Under the pieces are notes generated by a model, which made no database searches, was not told the DNA's origin, and saw nothing but the letters and a program-made list of their open reading frames with translations. From JAJFHI01 sp050633705 (lineage in GTDB: Bacteria; Pseudomonadota; Alphaproteobacteria; Rhizobiales; Hyphomicrobiaceae), in contig JBOEGZ010000005.1 in the NCBI GenBank assembly GCA_050633705.1, positions 124,001-188,000 of the forward strand: 64,000 nt of DNA. The letters are read 5' to 3'. This document shows positions 1 through 9,483 of this stretch, piece by piece (position 1 is the stretch's first letter; each line of letters opens with the position of its first letter). The translations under genes and the position numbers were made by a program.

Positions 1-2155
1 GTGCACCGGTTTTTTTAGCAGCAATGCTGGCTCCCTCAAAGACCGCGCGCGCTTGCATCTCAGTAATTTCGGGATAGCGGACCGCAAGGCGGCAACCTCG
101 AAAACCCAGCATAGGATTGAATTCTGCTAATTCGCGAACTTTTGATGTCAAACGACTGGGGGCGACGCCAAGTCCGTCTGCGACCGCCGCCAAATCTTTC
201 TCTTCCTTTGGCAGGAATTCATGCAAAGGAGGGTCGAGAAGGCGGATCGTCACCGGCAAGCCCGACATGATCTCAAACAATTCGGCAAAGTCGTCGCGTT
301 GCATAGGAAGTATTTCAGCTAGAGCCGCTCTGCGACCGGCTTCATCATCGGCACAAATCATTTTGCGCATGGCGATAAGGCGGTCGCCATCGAAAAACAT
401 ATGTTCGGTTCGACAAAGACCAATTCCTTCAGCACCAAAATCTCGCGCCTGCTTGGCGTCATGCGGTGTGTCTGCGTTGGTGCGCACTTTCAAACGTCTT
501 CGCTCATCCGCCCAGCTCATCAATGTATTAAACGCACTCGACATTTTCGGCTGGCGCATTTTTGCCCGACCGCGCATGACCCGGCCTGACGAGCCATCGA
601 TCGTAATCATGTCTCCTGCTTTAAACGTTTCAGTGCCAATCTGTACGGTGCCGGAAGCCTCATTGATCTGCAATGCGCCCGCTCCGGAAACACATGCTCG
701 CCCCATTCCCCGGGCGACAACAGCCGCGTGAGACGTCATACCGCCGCGGGCGGTCAAAATTCCAACCGCGGCGTGCATACCGTGTATGTCTTCAGGACTC
801 GTCTCAGTGCGCACCAAAATGACGTCGCGACCTTTGGCCTTGGCCGCTTCAGCAACATCCGCATTCAATACAATTTCTCCAGATGCAGCTCCGGGTGACG
901 CGGGCAAGCCTTGCGTTACAATGTCGGCGGTGACGCTTTCATCAAGCGTTGGGTGCAGCAACTGATCGAGTGCCGACGGCTCCAAGCGTATTAAAGCTTC
1001 ATCGCGTCCGATAATCCCTTCTTGCGCCATTTCGACAGCGACCCTAACGGCTGCATCAACCGTCCGCTTGCCGCTACGCGTTTGCAACATCCAGAGCTTG
1101 CCATTCTCAATGGTAAACTCAATGTCTTGCATGTCTCGATAATGGTTTTCCAACTTCTCCATCAAGACCGCCAGTTCACGGAACGCATCTGGCATGGCCT
1201 TTTCCAGAGATATCGCATCGCCACTCGCGTTCTTCGCCGCCGCTTCGGTGACAGGTTGGGGTGTGCGAATTCCCGACACCACGTCTTCGCCTTGGGCATT
1301 GATTAGATATTCGCCATAGATCTCTTTTTCGCCTGTTGCTGGATTTCTGGTGAAAGAAACACCCGTCGCAGAGGTATCCCCCATGTTGCCAAACACCATG
1401 GCTTGTACATTGACAGCTGTTCCCCAACTATCGGGAATATTGTTGAGACGGCGATAGGTCTTCGCGCGTGGGTTTTGCCAAGAGCCAAACACCGCAGCAA
1501 TCGCACCCCACAGCTGCTGTTCAACATCTTGAGGAAAAGGCTCATTCAGCTCGGCATAGACAGCGTCCTTGTAGCGTTTGATTAGGATTTGCCAATCTTC
1601 AGCCGACAACTCGGTATCAAGCATCATGGCGTTCAGGTTTTTGTGGTCTTCTAGCAGGTCTTCAAAAACACCATGATCGATGCCAAGTACGACATTGGCA
1701 TACATCTGGATAAACCGGCGATAACTATCAAAGACAAAGCGCGCATCACCTGCGTTCTTCACCAGACCATGCACGGTTTCGTCGTTGAGGCCGAGATTGA
1801 GAATGGTATCCATCATTCCTGGCATTGATGCGCGACTGCCTGAGCGCACAGAAATCAAAAGCGGGTTATTAACGTCACCAAACTTTGTTCCTGTTAGATT
1901 TTCGATGTGCTTCAATCCAGATTGCAGCTCAGCGTGTAACCCGTCGGGAAGCGTTTGATGCCCATCATTGTATGCCGTGCAAACAGCGGTTGTGATTGTG
2001 AAGCCCGGAGGCACTGGAAGTCCGATAGACGCCATCTCGGCGAGATTTGCGCCTTTGCCACCAAGCAAGTTTTTGTCTTCCGCGCTGCCTTCGGCACTTC
2101 CTCCCCCAAAAATGTAAACCATTTTGTCAAGAGTTGAATTGTCTTGTGCGACCAT
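1..2155 (-). CDS. ppdK: pyruvate, phosphate dikinase (C-terminus cut by window edge)
   Basis: Cytosolic enzyme that interconverts pyruvate + ATP + Pi and phosphoenolpyruvate + AMP + PPi, joining glycolysis and gluconeogenesis. It reads leftward and runs off the left edge: about 718 codons are present of a family usually near 880-900 residues, so most of the C-terminal PEP/pyruvate barrel is missing. The N-terminal ATP-grasp part carries LLGGKGANLAEM at about residues 30-41. The swivelling phospho-histidine domain carries GGMTSHAAVVARGMG with the catalytic His near residue 476 (plus-strand 728-730). The ATG at 2155 gives the usual short leader before the KMVYIFG family start; a Met 11 codons downstream is a possible alternative. 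It is divergent from the dipeptidase gene, so the 218-base gap should hold both promoters. The family call is very secure. Confidence 0.95.
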   Translation of the reverse strand, partial: MVAQDNSTLDKMVYIFGGGSAEGSAEDKNLLGGKGANLAEMASIGLPVPPGFTITTAVCTAYNDGHQTLPDGLHAELQSGLKHIENLTGTKFGDVNNPLLISVRSGSRASMPGMMDTILNLGLNDETVHGLVKNAGDARFVFDSYRRFIQMYANVVLGIDHGVFEDLLEDHKNLNAMMLDTELSAEDWQILIKRYKDAVYAELNEPFPQDVEQQLWGAIAAVFGSWQNPRAKTYRRLNNIPDSWGTAVNVQAMVFGNMGDTSATGVSFTRNPATGEKEIYGEYLINAQGEDVVSGIRTPQPVTEAAAKNASGDAISLEKAMPDAFRELAVLMEKLENHYRDMQDIEFTIENGKLWMLQTRSGKRTVDAAVRVAVEMAQEGIIGRDEALIRLEPSALDQLLHPTLDESVTADIVTQGLPASPGAASGEIVLNADVAEAAKAKGRDVILVRTETSPEDIHGMHAAVGILTARGGMTSHAAVVARGMGRACVSGAGALQINEASGTVQIGTETFKAGDMITIDGSSGRVMRGRAKMRQPKMSSAFNTLMSWADERRRLKVRTNADTPHDAKQARDFGAEGIGLCRTEHMFFDGDRLIAMRKMICADDEAGRRAALAEILPMQRDDFAELFEIMSGLPVTIRLLDPPLHEFLPKEEKDLAAVADGLGVAPSRLTSKVRELAEFNPMLGFRGCRLAVRYPEITEMQARAVFEGASIAAKKTGA

Positions 2156-2373
2156 ACCTTCATCTTCCCGGCTTTTTTTGTGATTGCAGCGCTGGCGCTT
2201 ATCAATCAGGCCTCTCGTGACAGCAGTCATGCAATAGCAGGTCTCATACACAATCAAAACCATTCACAGCAATCAAAGATGCATAATTTGTCGCCTATGA
2301 AGCCTTTGACGAGATGGGCATTGCTGTCGCACTGTGGCTGGGCAGGATTTACCAAGCTTTGAGAGACCCAAAA

Positions 2374-3777
2374 ATGTCGGATGCCCTCGCCCAAGTTCTT
2401 AGTGAACTAAATTCCAGCCGCGATGCAGCCCTTGATCGGCTGTTTGAGCTATTGAGAATAAAAAGCATTTCAACCGATCCAGCTTACAAAAAAGATTGCA
2501 GAAAAGCCGCCGACTGGTGTGCTGCGACTTTGAAGGATATCGGTTTTGCATCATCTAAAGTCGTGACAACCACTGGCCATCCAATGGTTGTTGCTCACGA
2601 TCGAAAGTCTGTTCCCAAAGGCATGCCTCATGTCTTGTTTTATGGTCATTACGATGTCCAGCCGCCCGAACCACTGGACCTTTGGAAGTCCCCTCCATTC
2701 GAACCTCGGATCGCTTCAGAGAAAGGCAATGGGAAAGTCATTATTGCGCGAGGGGCGGAAGACAACAAAGGCCAATTGATGACTTTTTTTGAAGCTGCAC
2801 GCGCTTGGAAAAAGGTCGCCGGAGCCCTTCCAATTGCCGTTTCAGTTTTGCTCGAAGGTGAAGAGGAATGTGGTTCGCCATCACTGCCAGGCTTTCTCGC
2901 CAAGCACGGCAAAGAATTAAAATCTGCCGACCTCGTCCTCGTTTGTGACACCGGACAGTTTGACAAAGATACGCCTGCCATTACCACCATGCTGCGGGGA
3001 CTGGCTGGAACCGAGGTCACCCTTCGCGGGCCCAAACGCGACCTCCACTCAGGCCTTTACGGCGGCCCAGCGATCAACCCAATCCGCGCCCTCACCTCAA
3101 TTATGGGCGCGATGTTTGATGCTAGCGGCCGCGTAAAAATACCTGGTTTTTATGACGGCATTATTCCTCCAAGCCCAACCCAGCGCCGGCAATGGGCAGA
3201 AATCGGATTTAACGAAAAGGAATTTCTCGGCTCGGTTGGTTTAAATACACCAGCAGGAGAAAAGAACCGTTCAGCCCTTGAGCAGCTGTGGTCCCGGCCA
3301 ACCTTAGAGTTCAACGGAATTACAGGTGGCTACCAAGGCATTGGAGAAAAAACCATTATTCCGGCCCAAGCGAGTGTCAAAATCACCTGTCGTTTGGTCC
3401 CGGGGCAAAACCCCAAAGCCGTCCTCAAATCCTTGCAAAAATTTATCAAAGATCGAACGCCCAACGATTGTCAGGTTGAATTTTCAAGTCCCCATGGAAA
3501 TGCCGGCGTTGCATTTGACACCTCTGCCCCAACAACAAAGGCCGCGGCACTTGCACTTACGGAAGAATGGGGCAAACCCGCTTTGCTGATGGGCTGCGGC
3601 GCATCAATTCCGATTGTCACATCATTTCGAAGCGCACTGAAAATGGATAGCCTTTTGATTGGATTTGGTCTCGAAGATGATCGCATTCATGCGCCGAACG
3701 AAAAATACAATCTTAAGAGCTTTCAAAAAGGCGCGCGCAGTTGGGCCAGAATTCTGGCGCGGTTTGCCGAGATTTAA
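2374..3777 (+). CDS. M20 family metallopeptidase (dipeptidase)
   Basis: Predicted cytosolic di-zinc dipeptidase of the M20 family, 467 residues, the usual length for the carnosinase-like branch. Metal and catalytic motifs occur in order: GHYDVQPPEP (His about 92, Asp 94), GAEDNKGQ (bridging Asp about 130), LEGEEECGS (catalytic and metal Glu about 163-164), CDTG, the lid/dimerisation segment with HSGLYGG, CGASIPIV, and a final metal His in IHAPNEKYNL. The frame is open further upstream, but the ATG at 2374 sits behind a GAGAG ribosome site and matches the family start. It stands alone, divergent from ppdK. The substrate cannot be read from sequence: dipeptides are likely, N-acyl amino acids possible. 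Confidence 0.9.
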   Translation: MSDALAQVLSELNSSRDAALDRLFELLRIKSISTDPAYKKDCRKAADWCAATLKDIGFASSKVVTTTGHPMVVAHDRKSVPKGMPHVLFYGHYDVQPPEPLDLWKSPPFEPRIASEKGNGKVIIARGAEDNKGQLMTFFEAARAWKKVAGALPIAVSVLLEGEEECGSPSLPGFLAKHGKELKSADLVLVCDTGQFDKDTPAITTMLRGLAGTEVTLRGPKRDLHSGLYGGPAINPIRALTSIMGAMFDASGRVKIPGFYDGIIPPSPTQRRQWAEIGFNEKEFLGSVGLNTPAGEKNRSALEQLWSRPTLEFNGITGGYQGIGEKTIIPAQASVKITCRLVPGQNPKAVLKSLQKFIKDRTPNDCQVEFSSPHGNAGVAFDTSAPTTKAAALALTEEWGKPALLMGCGASIPIVTSFRSALKMDSLLIGFGLEDDRIHAPNEKYNLKSFQKGARSWARILARFAEI

Positions 3778-3925
3778 CCCGCCGAAACACGCCAACCAAG
3801 CTAATGAAAAATGACAAAACTTTAAGCAGTGGGCACCATTGGCGGACCATAATTATCTAGGTATTGTCCGCAATCTCATCGCTCAGCGGTCTGCTGGTTG
3901 TACACTTGCACAGAAAGAAATCGAG

Positions 3926-4693
3926 ATGACGCGCACTTTGTCACTTTTGCTTGGGCTCACCATGGTCGCCGGGCTCATAGCCTCGCCAACGAATGCTCAG
4001 CGTAACACTTACAAAAAGAACTATCGTGACAACAAACACGTTGCTGGCGTCTTCGATTACTATGCCCTGGTTTTATCTTGGAGCCCAACACACTGTGCCA
4101 CCGTTCGCACGAGGGGTTACGATTCACAATGCAACCCGCGCAATGGCCGTCGTTTTGCATTTGTGTTGCATGGTCTTTGGCCACAGTACAACCGAGGGTA
4201 TCCTGGTCACTGCCGCATTGGTAAAAGGCCGTTTGTGCCAAATTCTGTGATCGATTCAGTGCAAGACATCATGCCAAGCCGGCGCCTTACGATTCACGAG
4301 TACAAGAAACATGGCACCTGTTCGGGCCTCTCTCCAAAAGGCTATTACAGCGTATCGCGTCGCCTTTTCGAAAGCATCAAGATACCTCAACGTTATATCC
4401 TTCCTGAAAAAGCGCAATTTGTTTCACCGCAAGAATTGTCGGATGAGTTTTTGGCAGTAAACCCACAACTCAGACCAGACATGCTTGCTGTCTCATGTGG
4501 TGGTGCCGGCAATCGCCTGAAAGAAATTCGCATCTGCTTTAGCAAGAATGGCAAACCAAAACCTTGCGGGCATAATGAAAATCAACGCCGCATGTGCTCA
4601 GCAAAAAAAATGTTTGTGCCGCCGGTTCGCTTTCGTAATCAGCCGCGCAAACGCCAGCGCCCGAAAAAGTATCATAGGCAACACGCTCTTTAG
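3926..4693 (+). CDS. secreted ribonuclease T2 family protein
   Basis: Predicted periplasmic or secreted endoribonuclease of the T2 family, which cleaves RNA through 2',3'-cyclic phosphates. Residues 1-24 form a signal peptide ending near SPTNAQ. Both conserved active-site segments are present: CAS1 as FVLHGLWPQ (His about 82) and CAS2 as HEYKKHGTCSG (Glu about 125, His about 129), so the His/Glu/His set is intact. Several cysteines around WSPTHC, QCNPRNG and GHC suggest disulfides. The 255-residue length is normal. The frame extends upstream to a TTG, but the ATG at 3926 directly starts the signal peptide. The C-terminus is rich in Arg and Lys. Likely role is scavenging or degrading extracellular RNA; no neighbour gives a specific pathway. 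Confidence 0.9.
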   Translation: MTRTLSLLLGLTMVAGLIASPTNAQRNTYKKNYRDNKHVAGVFDYYALVLSWSPTHCATVRTRGYDSQCNPRNGRRFAFVLHGLWPQYNRGYPGHCRIGKRPFVPNSVIDSVQDIMPSRRLTIHEYKKHGTCSGLSPKGYYSVSRRLFESIKIPQRYILPEKAQFVSPQELSDEFLAVNPQLRPDMLAVSCGGAGNRLKEIRICFSKNGKPKPCGHNENQRRMCSAKKMFVPPVRFRNQPRKRQRPKKYHRQHAL

Positions 4694-4901
4694 CCGAAAA
4701 AGCGTTGGCACGAGTTGCTCAGGCAAGTCCAAGCCAGCTCAGAAATTGAATTGTCAGAGCCCGGCTAGAGCATCAGTTTCAGTACAAGACTCTTGTGGAG
4801 AACCCGATTGGAACCACGCGTTGTCTCGATTATTTCTTGCCCGTCTTCGGGCGTTCTCCCCACACTTGTTCTCATAAGAATCGGTCTGGAGAACACGAGA
4901 C

Positions 4902-5573
4902 GTGAAATTGCACGAACAGGGATATTCGGCTGAAACAGCCACGCCGCAATATGCTCATGTGCACGCGCTCGCGCCGCAGCCCGTTGCAACTCATGGGGTT
5001 TCCAACACTTCATCGCATGAAGAGCCTCACGTTGCTGGCATCCAACCCGATAAAACCAACCCAGCAAAACGCAAATATTTCACACACGCAATGATGGGCT
5101 TCATTATCGGAGTGCTGTTCTGGCATATCGTCGGCTTTTGGGAATTCGTAACTGAGATCGTACTTTCCGGACCGACAGAAACGCAATTCAGCCGACCAAG
5201 TTTGGTACCGCACAACAAAGCGCAAAAAGTTGCTGAAAATTCTAGCAACATTTCAACTGGCAGCATCGAAATTTCTGCAAATATCACGCCGCTTGCCGCT
5301 GATAACGATCACGTCAGGCAAGCAACAATCCAACCAATAGAAACGACAAACTGCTCGGCGCATCAACTGGATCGCATGTCTGGCAACATTGTTTTAAAGG
5401 AATGCTCAACCAGTGGTCACAAGTTGGGTGACGGGCATGGTCTAGGGCGCCAAGACATGACATCGACGAAGAACGCGAATGCGTCTTCCTCTGCGTCGCT
5501 CAAGAAGATAACACCTAGTTTCAAACCGCAGAAATTTGCCTCTGAAAGTCAACTTCTGACACTGGAATACTAG
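4902..5573 (+). CDS. hypothetical single-pass membrane protein
   Basis: Not recognised. The 223-residue product has a polar His/Pro-rich N-terminal part (1-58), one predicted membrane helix at about residues 62-84 (core FIIGVLFWHIVGFW), and a polar Ser/Thr/Asn-rich C-terminal part with isolated cysteines at about 150 and 170. The GTG start at 4902 has CTGGAG about 13 bases upstream; the next in-frame Met is at residue 64, inside the membrane helix. Topology would be N-in with the low-complexity tail in the periplasm. It stands alone between the RNase T2 gene and another lineage-specific gene. Codon use looks like its neighbours. No function can be inferred, and it may be confined to close relatives. 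Confidence 0.6.
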   Translation: MKLHEQGYSAETATPQYAHVHALAPQPVATHGVSNTSSHEEPHVAGIQPDKTNPAKRKYFTHAMMGFIIGVLFWHIVGFWEFVTEIVLSGPTETQFSRPSLVPHNKAQKVAENSSNISTGSIEISANITPLAADNDHVRQATIQPIETTNCSAHQLDRMSGNIVLKECSTSGHKLGDGHGLGRQDMTSTKNANASSSASLKKITPSFKPQKFASESQLLTLEY

Positions 5574-5830
5574 GTCAGTCTTTGTGCCCAACACACCGCT
5601 TTCTGGTCCCTGCTTTCGGGTTAAGTTGCCCGGCTGAGTTTAAGTCTTGGGCAACAATTTCTTAAATAGATGTGCATGGCAAAGCCCGCATTGTGGATAG
5701 CCCGACTCTCAGCCTCAAAGCCGTCACGTTATCTTCTAAGGTAGCGAGGGTTTGTAACCTGTCTTTTGTATCGCGTTCGCGCGGTTCAATGCACAAGCTT
5801 TGGGCACGAGCTTTGGGGAGTTTTGCAAAA

Positions 5831-6241
5831 ATGAGTACAACAGCACCACTACCATTGGCTGCCGGGCAATGCTGGACATACCGCACGCCCAATGGCTTTG
5901 AGGCCAGTCGCTTGATCATCGGTGCAATTGTGCGCTTTCAGGACGGCCAAAACATCGTTTGCGCGTCGGCGACCCATACTCCCGCACGACACAACGAAGT
6001 TGACCAGAACGCAAAGAGCATTGCTTTCATTCCGATGTCAGAAGCAGCCTTCCGGGCAAGCGTGATAAGTTGCGAGAGCACGCACATCGAGCCGATCAAT
6101 CCACAAACTTTTCAGAACGAATTGAATTCCTGGCATAACGACCCGAAAGGCATGACTGTTTTCACCGTGCCGTTTGAAGGTTCTCTTGACCGGATGATTG
6201 CTTCGCAAATGGCGCAAATTGTCGGCCAACCCGCCGCATAG
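5831..6241 (+). CDS. hypothetical protein, 136 aa
   Basis: Not recognised. The frame is open upstream from 5672, but the ATG at 5831 has GGGGAG about eight bases ahead and begins a coherent globular sequence (MSTTAPLPLAAGQCWTY). No signal peptide or membrane helix is visible from this start, so it is probably cytosolic. The N-terminal half has alternating hydrophobic residues typical of beta strands (ASRLIIGAIVRF); the C-terminal half is helical and ends MIASQMAQIVGQPAA. It converges with the membrane-protein gene that ends at 6382, with 140 bases between. The pattern resembles small conserved hypothetical proteins of rhizobia, but I cannot name a family. Confidence 0.6.
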   Translation: MSTTAPLPLAAGQCWTYRTPNGFEASRLIIGAIVRFQDGQNIVCASATHTPARHNEVDQNAKSIAFIPMSEAAFRASVISCESTHIEPINPQTFQNELNSWHNDPKGMTVFTVPFEGSLDRMIASQMAQIVGQPAA

Positions 6242-6381
6242 ATTACAAACAGATACGCGCCAGCTTGATCTCTCAACCAATGTACACTTGACTGCGTTGT
6301 TAGACGAAAACGCACTGATTTATGCAGAAATATGGGTCCGCCAACACTCTCAAATCCGGGTCCAGCTTGCGAGGCCATCAT

Positions 6382-7158
6382 CTAGGCCTGTTTGATACGT
6401 TCGGCTTTCCAAGTAGCAGGCGCGCGTCCAGCAATGCCAACCGAAACCTCACTGTCTTCACCCAACTCACTGAGCCGGGTCGGATCGAGGCTCCAGACAC
6501 GCGCCAACTGCATGACCTGTGTCTCTGTCGGATGCAGGATCATCTCTGCTCCCGTATCACCAGCTCGCCCACGCACACCCCTTAGGTCATAGAGCTTCAG
6601 CCCGACGCCACGTTCAGCGCGGGTAAAGCCCCCTTCACTTAACGTAACTCCGGAATCGTTAATCGCAAAGATGCGCTCGACCTTGCCCTCACGCATCAAA
6701 GCCCACGCGTAAAAATCGATATCGGGAAACGTTGCATACGCTTGAACTTCAACAAACGTCTTGCCTAAGCTTTTCCAAAGTGGCGTTGCTTTATCTGCAA
6801 ATGCCTGTCCGAACGGTTGGGGCAGGCCAAGACCGACAACGAACGTCCAGCCATCAACGGGAGGAGAAACGAACACAAACGGTGTATCGCTTTTTTCTGC
6901 CGAGACCATTCCAATTCCCGACGACCAGTTGGCTATTTGACGGTCTTCCAACTCAAGTGCGTCAATAACAGCTTCAGTATCGCGTGTTCGAATTGCCAGC
7001 CACGCCATGTCAGGGCCAAACGATACAGGCTTATCAGGGGTGCTAGAAAATTTCACGCGCCCGGCTTGTAATGATGGCACAAGCCAAACCCATGCAATAA
7101 TAATTGTCAGCACCACCAGAGCGATAATCCATACAGCTGAAATGACCCGTTCCTCCAA
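6382..7158 (-). CDS. hypothetical membrane-anchored protein
   Basis: Not recognised. The 258-residue product starts with one membrane helix (about residues 6-28, core IIALVVLTIIIAWVWLV), followed by an approximately 225-residue soluble domain that would be periplasmic or cytosolic depending on orientation. The soluble part contains Trp- and Gly-rich stretches (PPVDGWTFVVGLGLP, FPDIDFYAWALMREG) and a repeated hydrophobic/aromatic pattern suggesting a compact alpha/beta fold. No catalytic motif is evident. The gene is monocistronic, with a 545-base gap on its promoter side. It looks like a conserved hypothetical with normal codon use. Confidence 0.7.
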   Translation of the reverse strand: MEERVISAVWIIALVVLTIIIAWVWLVPSLQAGRVKFSSTPDKPVSFGPDMAWLAIRTRDTEAVIDALELEDRQIANWSSGIGMVSAEKSDTPFVFVSPPVDGWTFVVGLGLPQPFGQAFADKATPLWKSLGKTFVEVQAYATFPDIDFYAWALMREGKVERIFAINDSGVTLSEGGFTRAERGVGLKLYDLRGVRGRAGDTGAEMILHPTETQVMQLARVWSLDPTRLSELGEDSEVSVGIAGRAPATWKAERIKQA

Positions 7159-7703
7159 AAATCAACACCATCCACGCTAAGGGTTGGCGTGCAAGCAGGG
7201 AACGTATGTAAACGATTCCTGACAATGGGAAAAAACGCGCTGATAGAATGGCCCAAATCGGATCAGACTTTTCCAGGTGCAAATGCCAATAGGGTCAGTT
7301 TCTAGTCAACTTGGCAGCGAGGTAAATCAATCCAACAGACACGGAAACTGACCCTGAAAAAGATGTGGCGCATAAGAGAGGGCAAGCAACCACATCGCTC
7401 ATTGACCCAAATTTGACGCAACACTGCGGGATGAGTGCGAAACGCGCCAATCAGGTCAACTCGGCAAGGCTGTTGTAAAAAACCTGAATGTCAAGAACAT
7501 GTCAAAAGAAAAAACTCGTAAGTATTTGTTTTTGCTTGATTTAAACGGCGCCACTGGAAAATTTTCATTTTCACCGACAACAAGCATGAACAAAGTTGGA
7601 CGTCTGTACCGTTCATTCATACGATCAAAAAGCACCGCATAAACGCCGATCCGCGACGCAATTTTCGACGTCGTAGATCAGAAAACATCATCAAGAGGCA
7701 GAC
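7159..7703. other. intergenic stretch with a 12-bp inverted repeat
   Basis: This 545-base gap lies between two divergent genes, the leftward membrane-protein gene and the rightward AIM24-family gene. No convincing reading frame, tRNA or terminator is present. It contains the perfect 12-bp inverted repeat at 7291-7355 described separately. A partly similar segment with GTCAACTCGGCAAGG lies near 7457. The last 100 bases before 7704 are AT-rich and probably hold the AIM24 promoter, with a GAGGCAG ribosome site just before its ATG. Confidence 0.6.
7291..7355. repeat. perfect 12-bp inverted repeat with 41-base spacer
   Basis: The arm AGGGTCAGTTTC (7291-7302) is matched exactly by GAAACTGACCCT (7344-7355), with 41 bases between. 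No T-run follows on either strand, so it is not a standard terminator. The arm core GGGTCAGTTTC, preceded by TGCCAATA, resembles terminal-repeat sequence I associate with IS21-type insertion elements, but no transposase remains nearby and no target duplication is visible. It could instead be a large RNA hairpin or a protein-binding dyad. Confidence 0.7.
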
Positions 7704-8552
7704 ATGGCAAACCAGAAATCAACTTCCAGCGTGCCGAGCATTTCCAATAATGGATTTAAGCGACGTGGATATGCCAGCCAGATCGCCGACGAAATCGATT
7801 TCGAAATTAAGGGCCACGAGATGCAGTTTGTCGAAATTGAACTCGACCCTGGTGAAAGCGCGATCGCAGAAGCTGGATCGATGATGTTCAAAGAACCATC
7901 AATACACATGGACACAGTCCTCGGCGATGGCGCCAAACGCTCGGGTGGTTTGATGGGAACGATCGCCAACGCTGGCAAAAGAATTCTAACGGGCGAAAGC
8001 TTGTTCATGACTGTATTTGCACATGAAGGGCATGGCAAAGCCCGCGTCGCATTCGCGGCACCCTATCCGGGGACCATTCTTGCCTTCCATCTCAGCGAAT
8101 TTGGAGGACAACTGATCGCGCAAAAAGACGCCTTCGTTTGCGCCGCCAAGGGCGTAACAATGGGAATCCACTTCCAGCGCAAAATCATGACGGGCCTGTT
8201 TGGTGGAGAGGGATTCATCATGCAGAAATTTGATGGCGATGGGTATGTCTTCGTCCATTGCGGTGGCACCGTCGTCGAGCATGACCTCAAACCTGGTGAA
8301 GAACTGCACGTTGATACAGGATGCATCGCGGCAATGACGCCATCGGTCGAATTCGATTTGGTTCGCGCTGGCTCGGTCAAATCAATGATTTTTGGCGGTG
8401 AAGGCGTCTTCTTTGCAAAACTCACAGGTCCTGGTCGGGTCTGGCTACAAAGCCTGCCGTTTTCCAGACTTGCTGGTCGTGTTCTTGCAAACGCGACACC
8501 AGCAGGAGGGACAGGCGAAGGCTCTCTCCTTGGTCCATTCAGCACGGTATAA
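7704..8552 (+). CDS. AIM24 / TIGR00266 family protein
   Basis: Member of the AIM24 family (bacterial TIGR00266), a beta-rich fold related to the mitochondrial biogenesis protein AIM24; the biochemical role in bacteria is not established. Family signatures seen: FEIKGHEMQFVEIELDPGE near the N-terminus, AEAGSMMF, GKRILTGESLFMTVFA, a Gly-rich middle with PYPGTILAFHL, then FVHCGGTVVEHDLKPGEEL and a C-terminal GPGRVWLQSLPFSRLAGR. Length 282 residues, normal, with a polar 25-residue N-terminal extension. The ATG at 7704 is preceded by GAGGCAG. No signal peptide, so probably cytosolic. It is followed 140 bases later by a convergent porin gene and an intervening terminator. Confidence 0.88.
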   Translation: MANQKSTSSVPSISNNGFKRRGYASQIADEIDFEIKGHEMQFVEIELDPGESAIAEAGSMMFKEPSIHMDTVLGDGAKRSGGLMGTIANAGKRILTGESLFMTVFAHEGHGKARVAFAAPYPGTILAFHLSEFGGQLIAQKDAFVCAAKGVTMGIHFQRKIMTGLFGGEGFIMQKFDGDGYVFVHCGGTVVEHDLKPGEELHVDTGCIAAMTPSVEFDLVRAGSVKSMIFGGEGVFFAKLTGPGRVWLQSLPFSRLAGRVLANATPAGGTGEGSLLGPFSTV

Positions 8553-8614
8553 TCGCGCGTCTGTCATTCAGTTTATTCAGCAAATGAGACGCCAGAAGAC
8601 CAACACTTATCGCA

Positions 8615-8655
8615 AACAAAAAGGCCGGACCTCAATTTGAGGACCAGCCCTTTCG
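8615..8655 (-). terminator. intrinsic terminator of the porin gene
   Basis: Read on the minus strand, a GC-rich hairpin built on GGTCCTCAA / TTGAGGTCC with flanking GGGCT / GGCC pairing is followed by TTTTTG. It lies about 40 bases downstream of the porin stop codon. On the plus strand the arm is followed by CCCTTT, so it may also stop transcription from the AIM24 gene. Confidence 0.75.
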
Positions 8656-8691
8656 CCGTGTGGTGTATCGTCGTGTCTATCGGCAGCGTTA

Positions 8692-9483
8692 TTATGGAAG
8701 GGAAACGCTTGCGGAGAATACAAACCGCTCGTCACACTGGAACAGCGGGCCTGTGCACAGGGTATCGTCAATGTCTGTATCCCAATAGCGGAAATCGAGA
8801 GACAGTTTTTCCCAACCCAGACCGATACCAACATTCCAATATGTGTAAGAATCTTCTTGATCAGCAGATGCACTGAAGTCGAGGTCATCAACGATCTGAT
8901 GTCCAATAAGACCTGAAATGCTCGGCGTTACAGACCCGATAGCTGGAAACTCATAGCCCAACGATCCTTCTATAGCGTGTGCTGTGCCCGTCTCACCCGT
9001 AAATTCAGGCGAGTAGTAGTACGTCACACCTGCTGTCATGCTTTTGAAAATCTCGGTACTCGCACCGGCTTTCAATTCAACGTAATCAAGCTCAGCGCCC
9101 GGGTCACGTGCACCTGGGTAGAGGTACCAGATGAAACCAAAGTCCAGGTCAAACATACCAATCTTTGGTGTGACACCGCCGTATAGGTCGAGCTCGGCAT
9201 TTGCGACATTGCGACCAAGTGCGTCCTGGCCGAATTCAATCCCTGAAACCCAAGCGCCGGCGTAGAACAGACCGTAGGTCATGTCGACGCTGCCTTGAAA
9301 CACTGGGTCCTCATCTGACTGAGAGAAACCACGGAATACGTAATCAGACGTACCGCCAGCAGTTACAGAAAATTCAGGTGACGATCCAGCTGGGACGAGA
9401 TCTGTTGCGTTTGCGGTTGCAGCAGCTGATGCGGTGAGCACGGCCACCCCCAACCCTGCAAAAATATTCTTATATGTAGGCAT
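8692..9483 (-). CDS. TorF-family outer-membrane porin
   Basis: Predicted outer-membrane beta-barrel of the TorF putative porin family (TIGR02001 / Gcw_chp). From the ATG at 9483 a signal peptide runs to about residue 26 (cleavage after AATANA), and the mature part begins with the family hallmark EFSVTAGGTSDYVFRGFSQ. Alternating aromatic/polar beta strands follow (LDFGFIWYLYPGA, TAGVTYYYSPEF, LSLDFRYWDTDIDD), and the protein ends in a short hydrophobic strand (VFSASVSLP) as barrel proteins do. Two cysteines near the end (LCTGPLFQC) may form a disulfide. The frame stays open 52 codons upstream, but that part does not resemble a leader. Substrate unknown. Confidence 0.85.
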   Translation of the reverse strand: MPTYKNIFAGLGVAVLTASAAATANATDLVPAGSSPEFSVTAGGTSDYVFRGFSQSDEDPVFQGSVDMTYGLFYAGAWVSGIEFGQDALGRNVANAELDLYGGVTPKIGMFDLDFGFIWYLYPGARDPGAELDYVELKAGASTEIFKSMTAGVTYYYSPEFTGETGTAHAIEGSLGYEFPAIGSVTPSISGLIGHQIVDDLDFSASADQEDSYTYWNVGIGLGWEKLSLDFRYWDTDIDDTLCTGPLFQCDERFVFSASVSLP

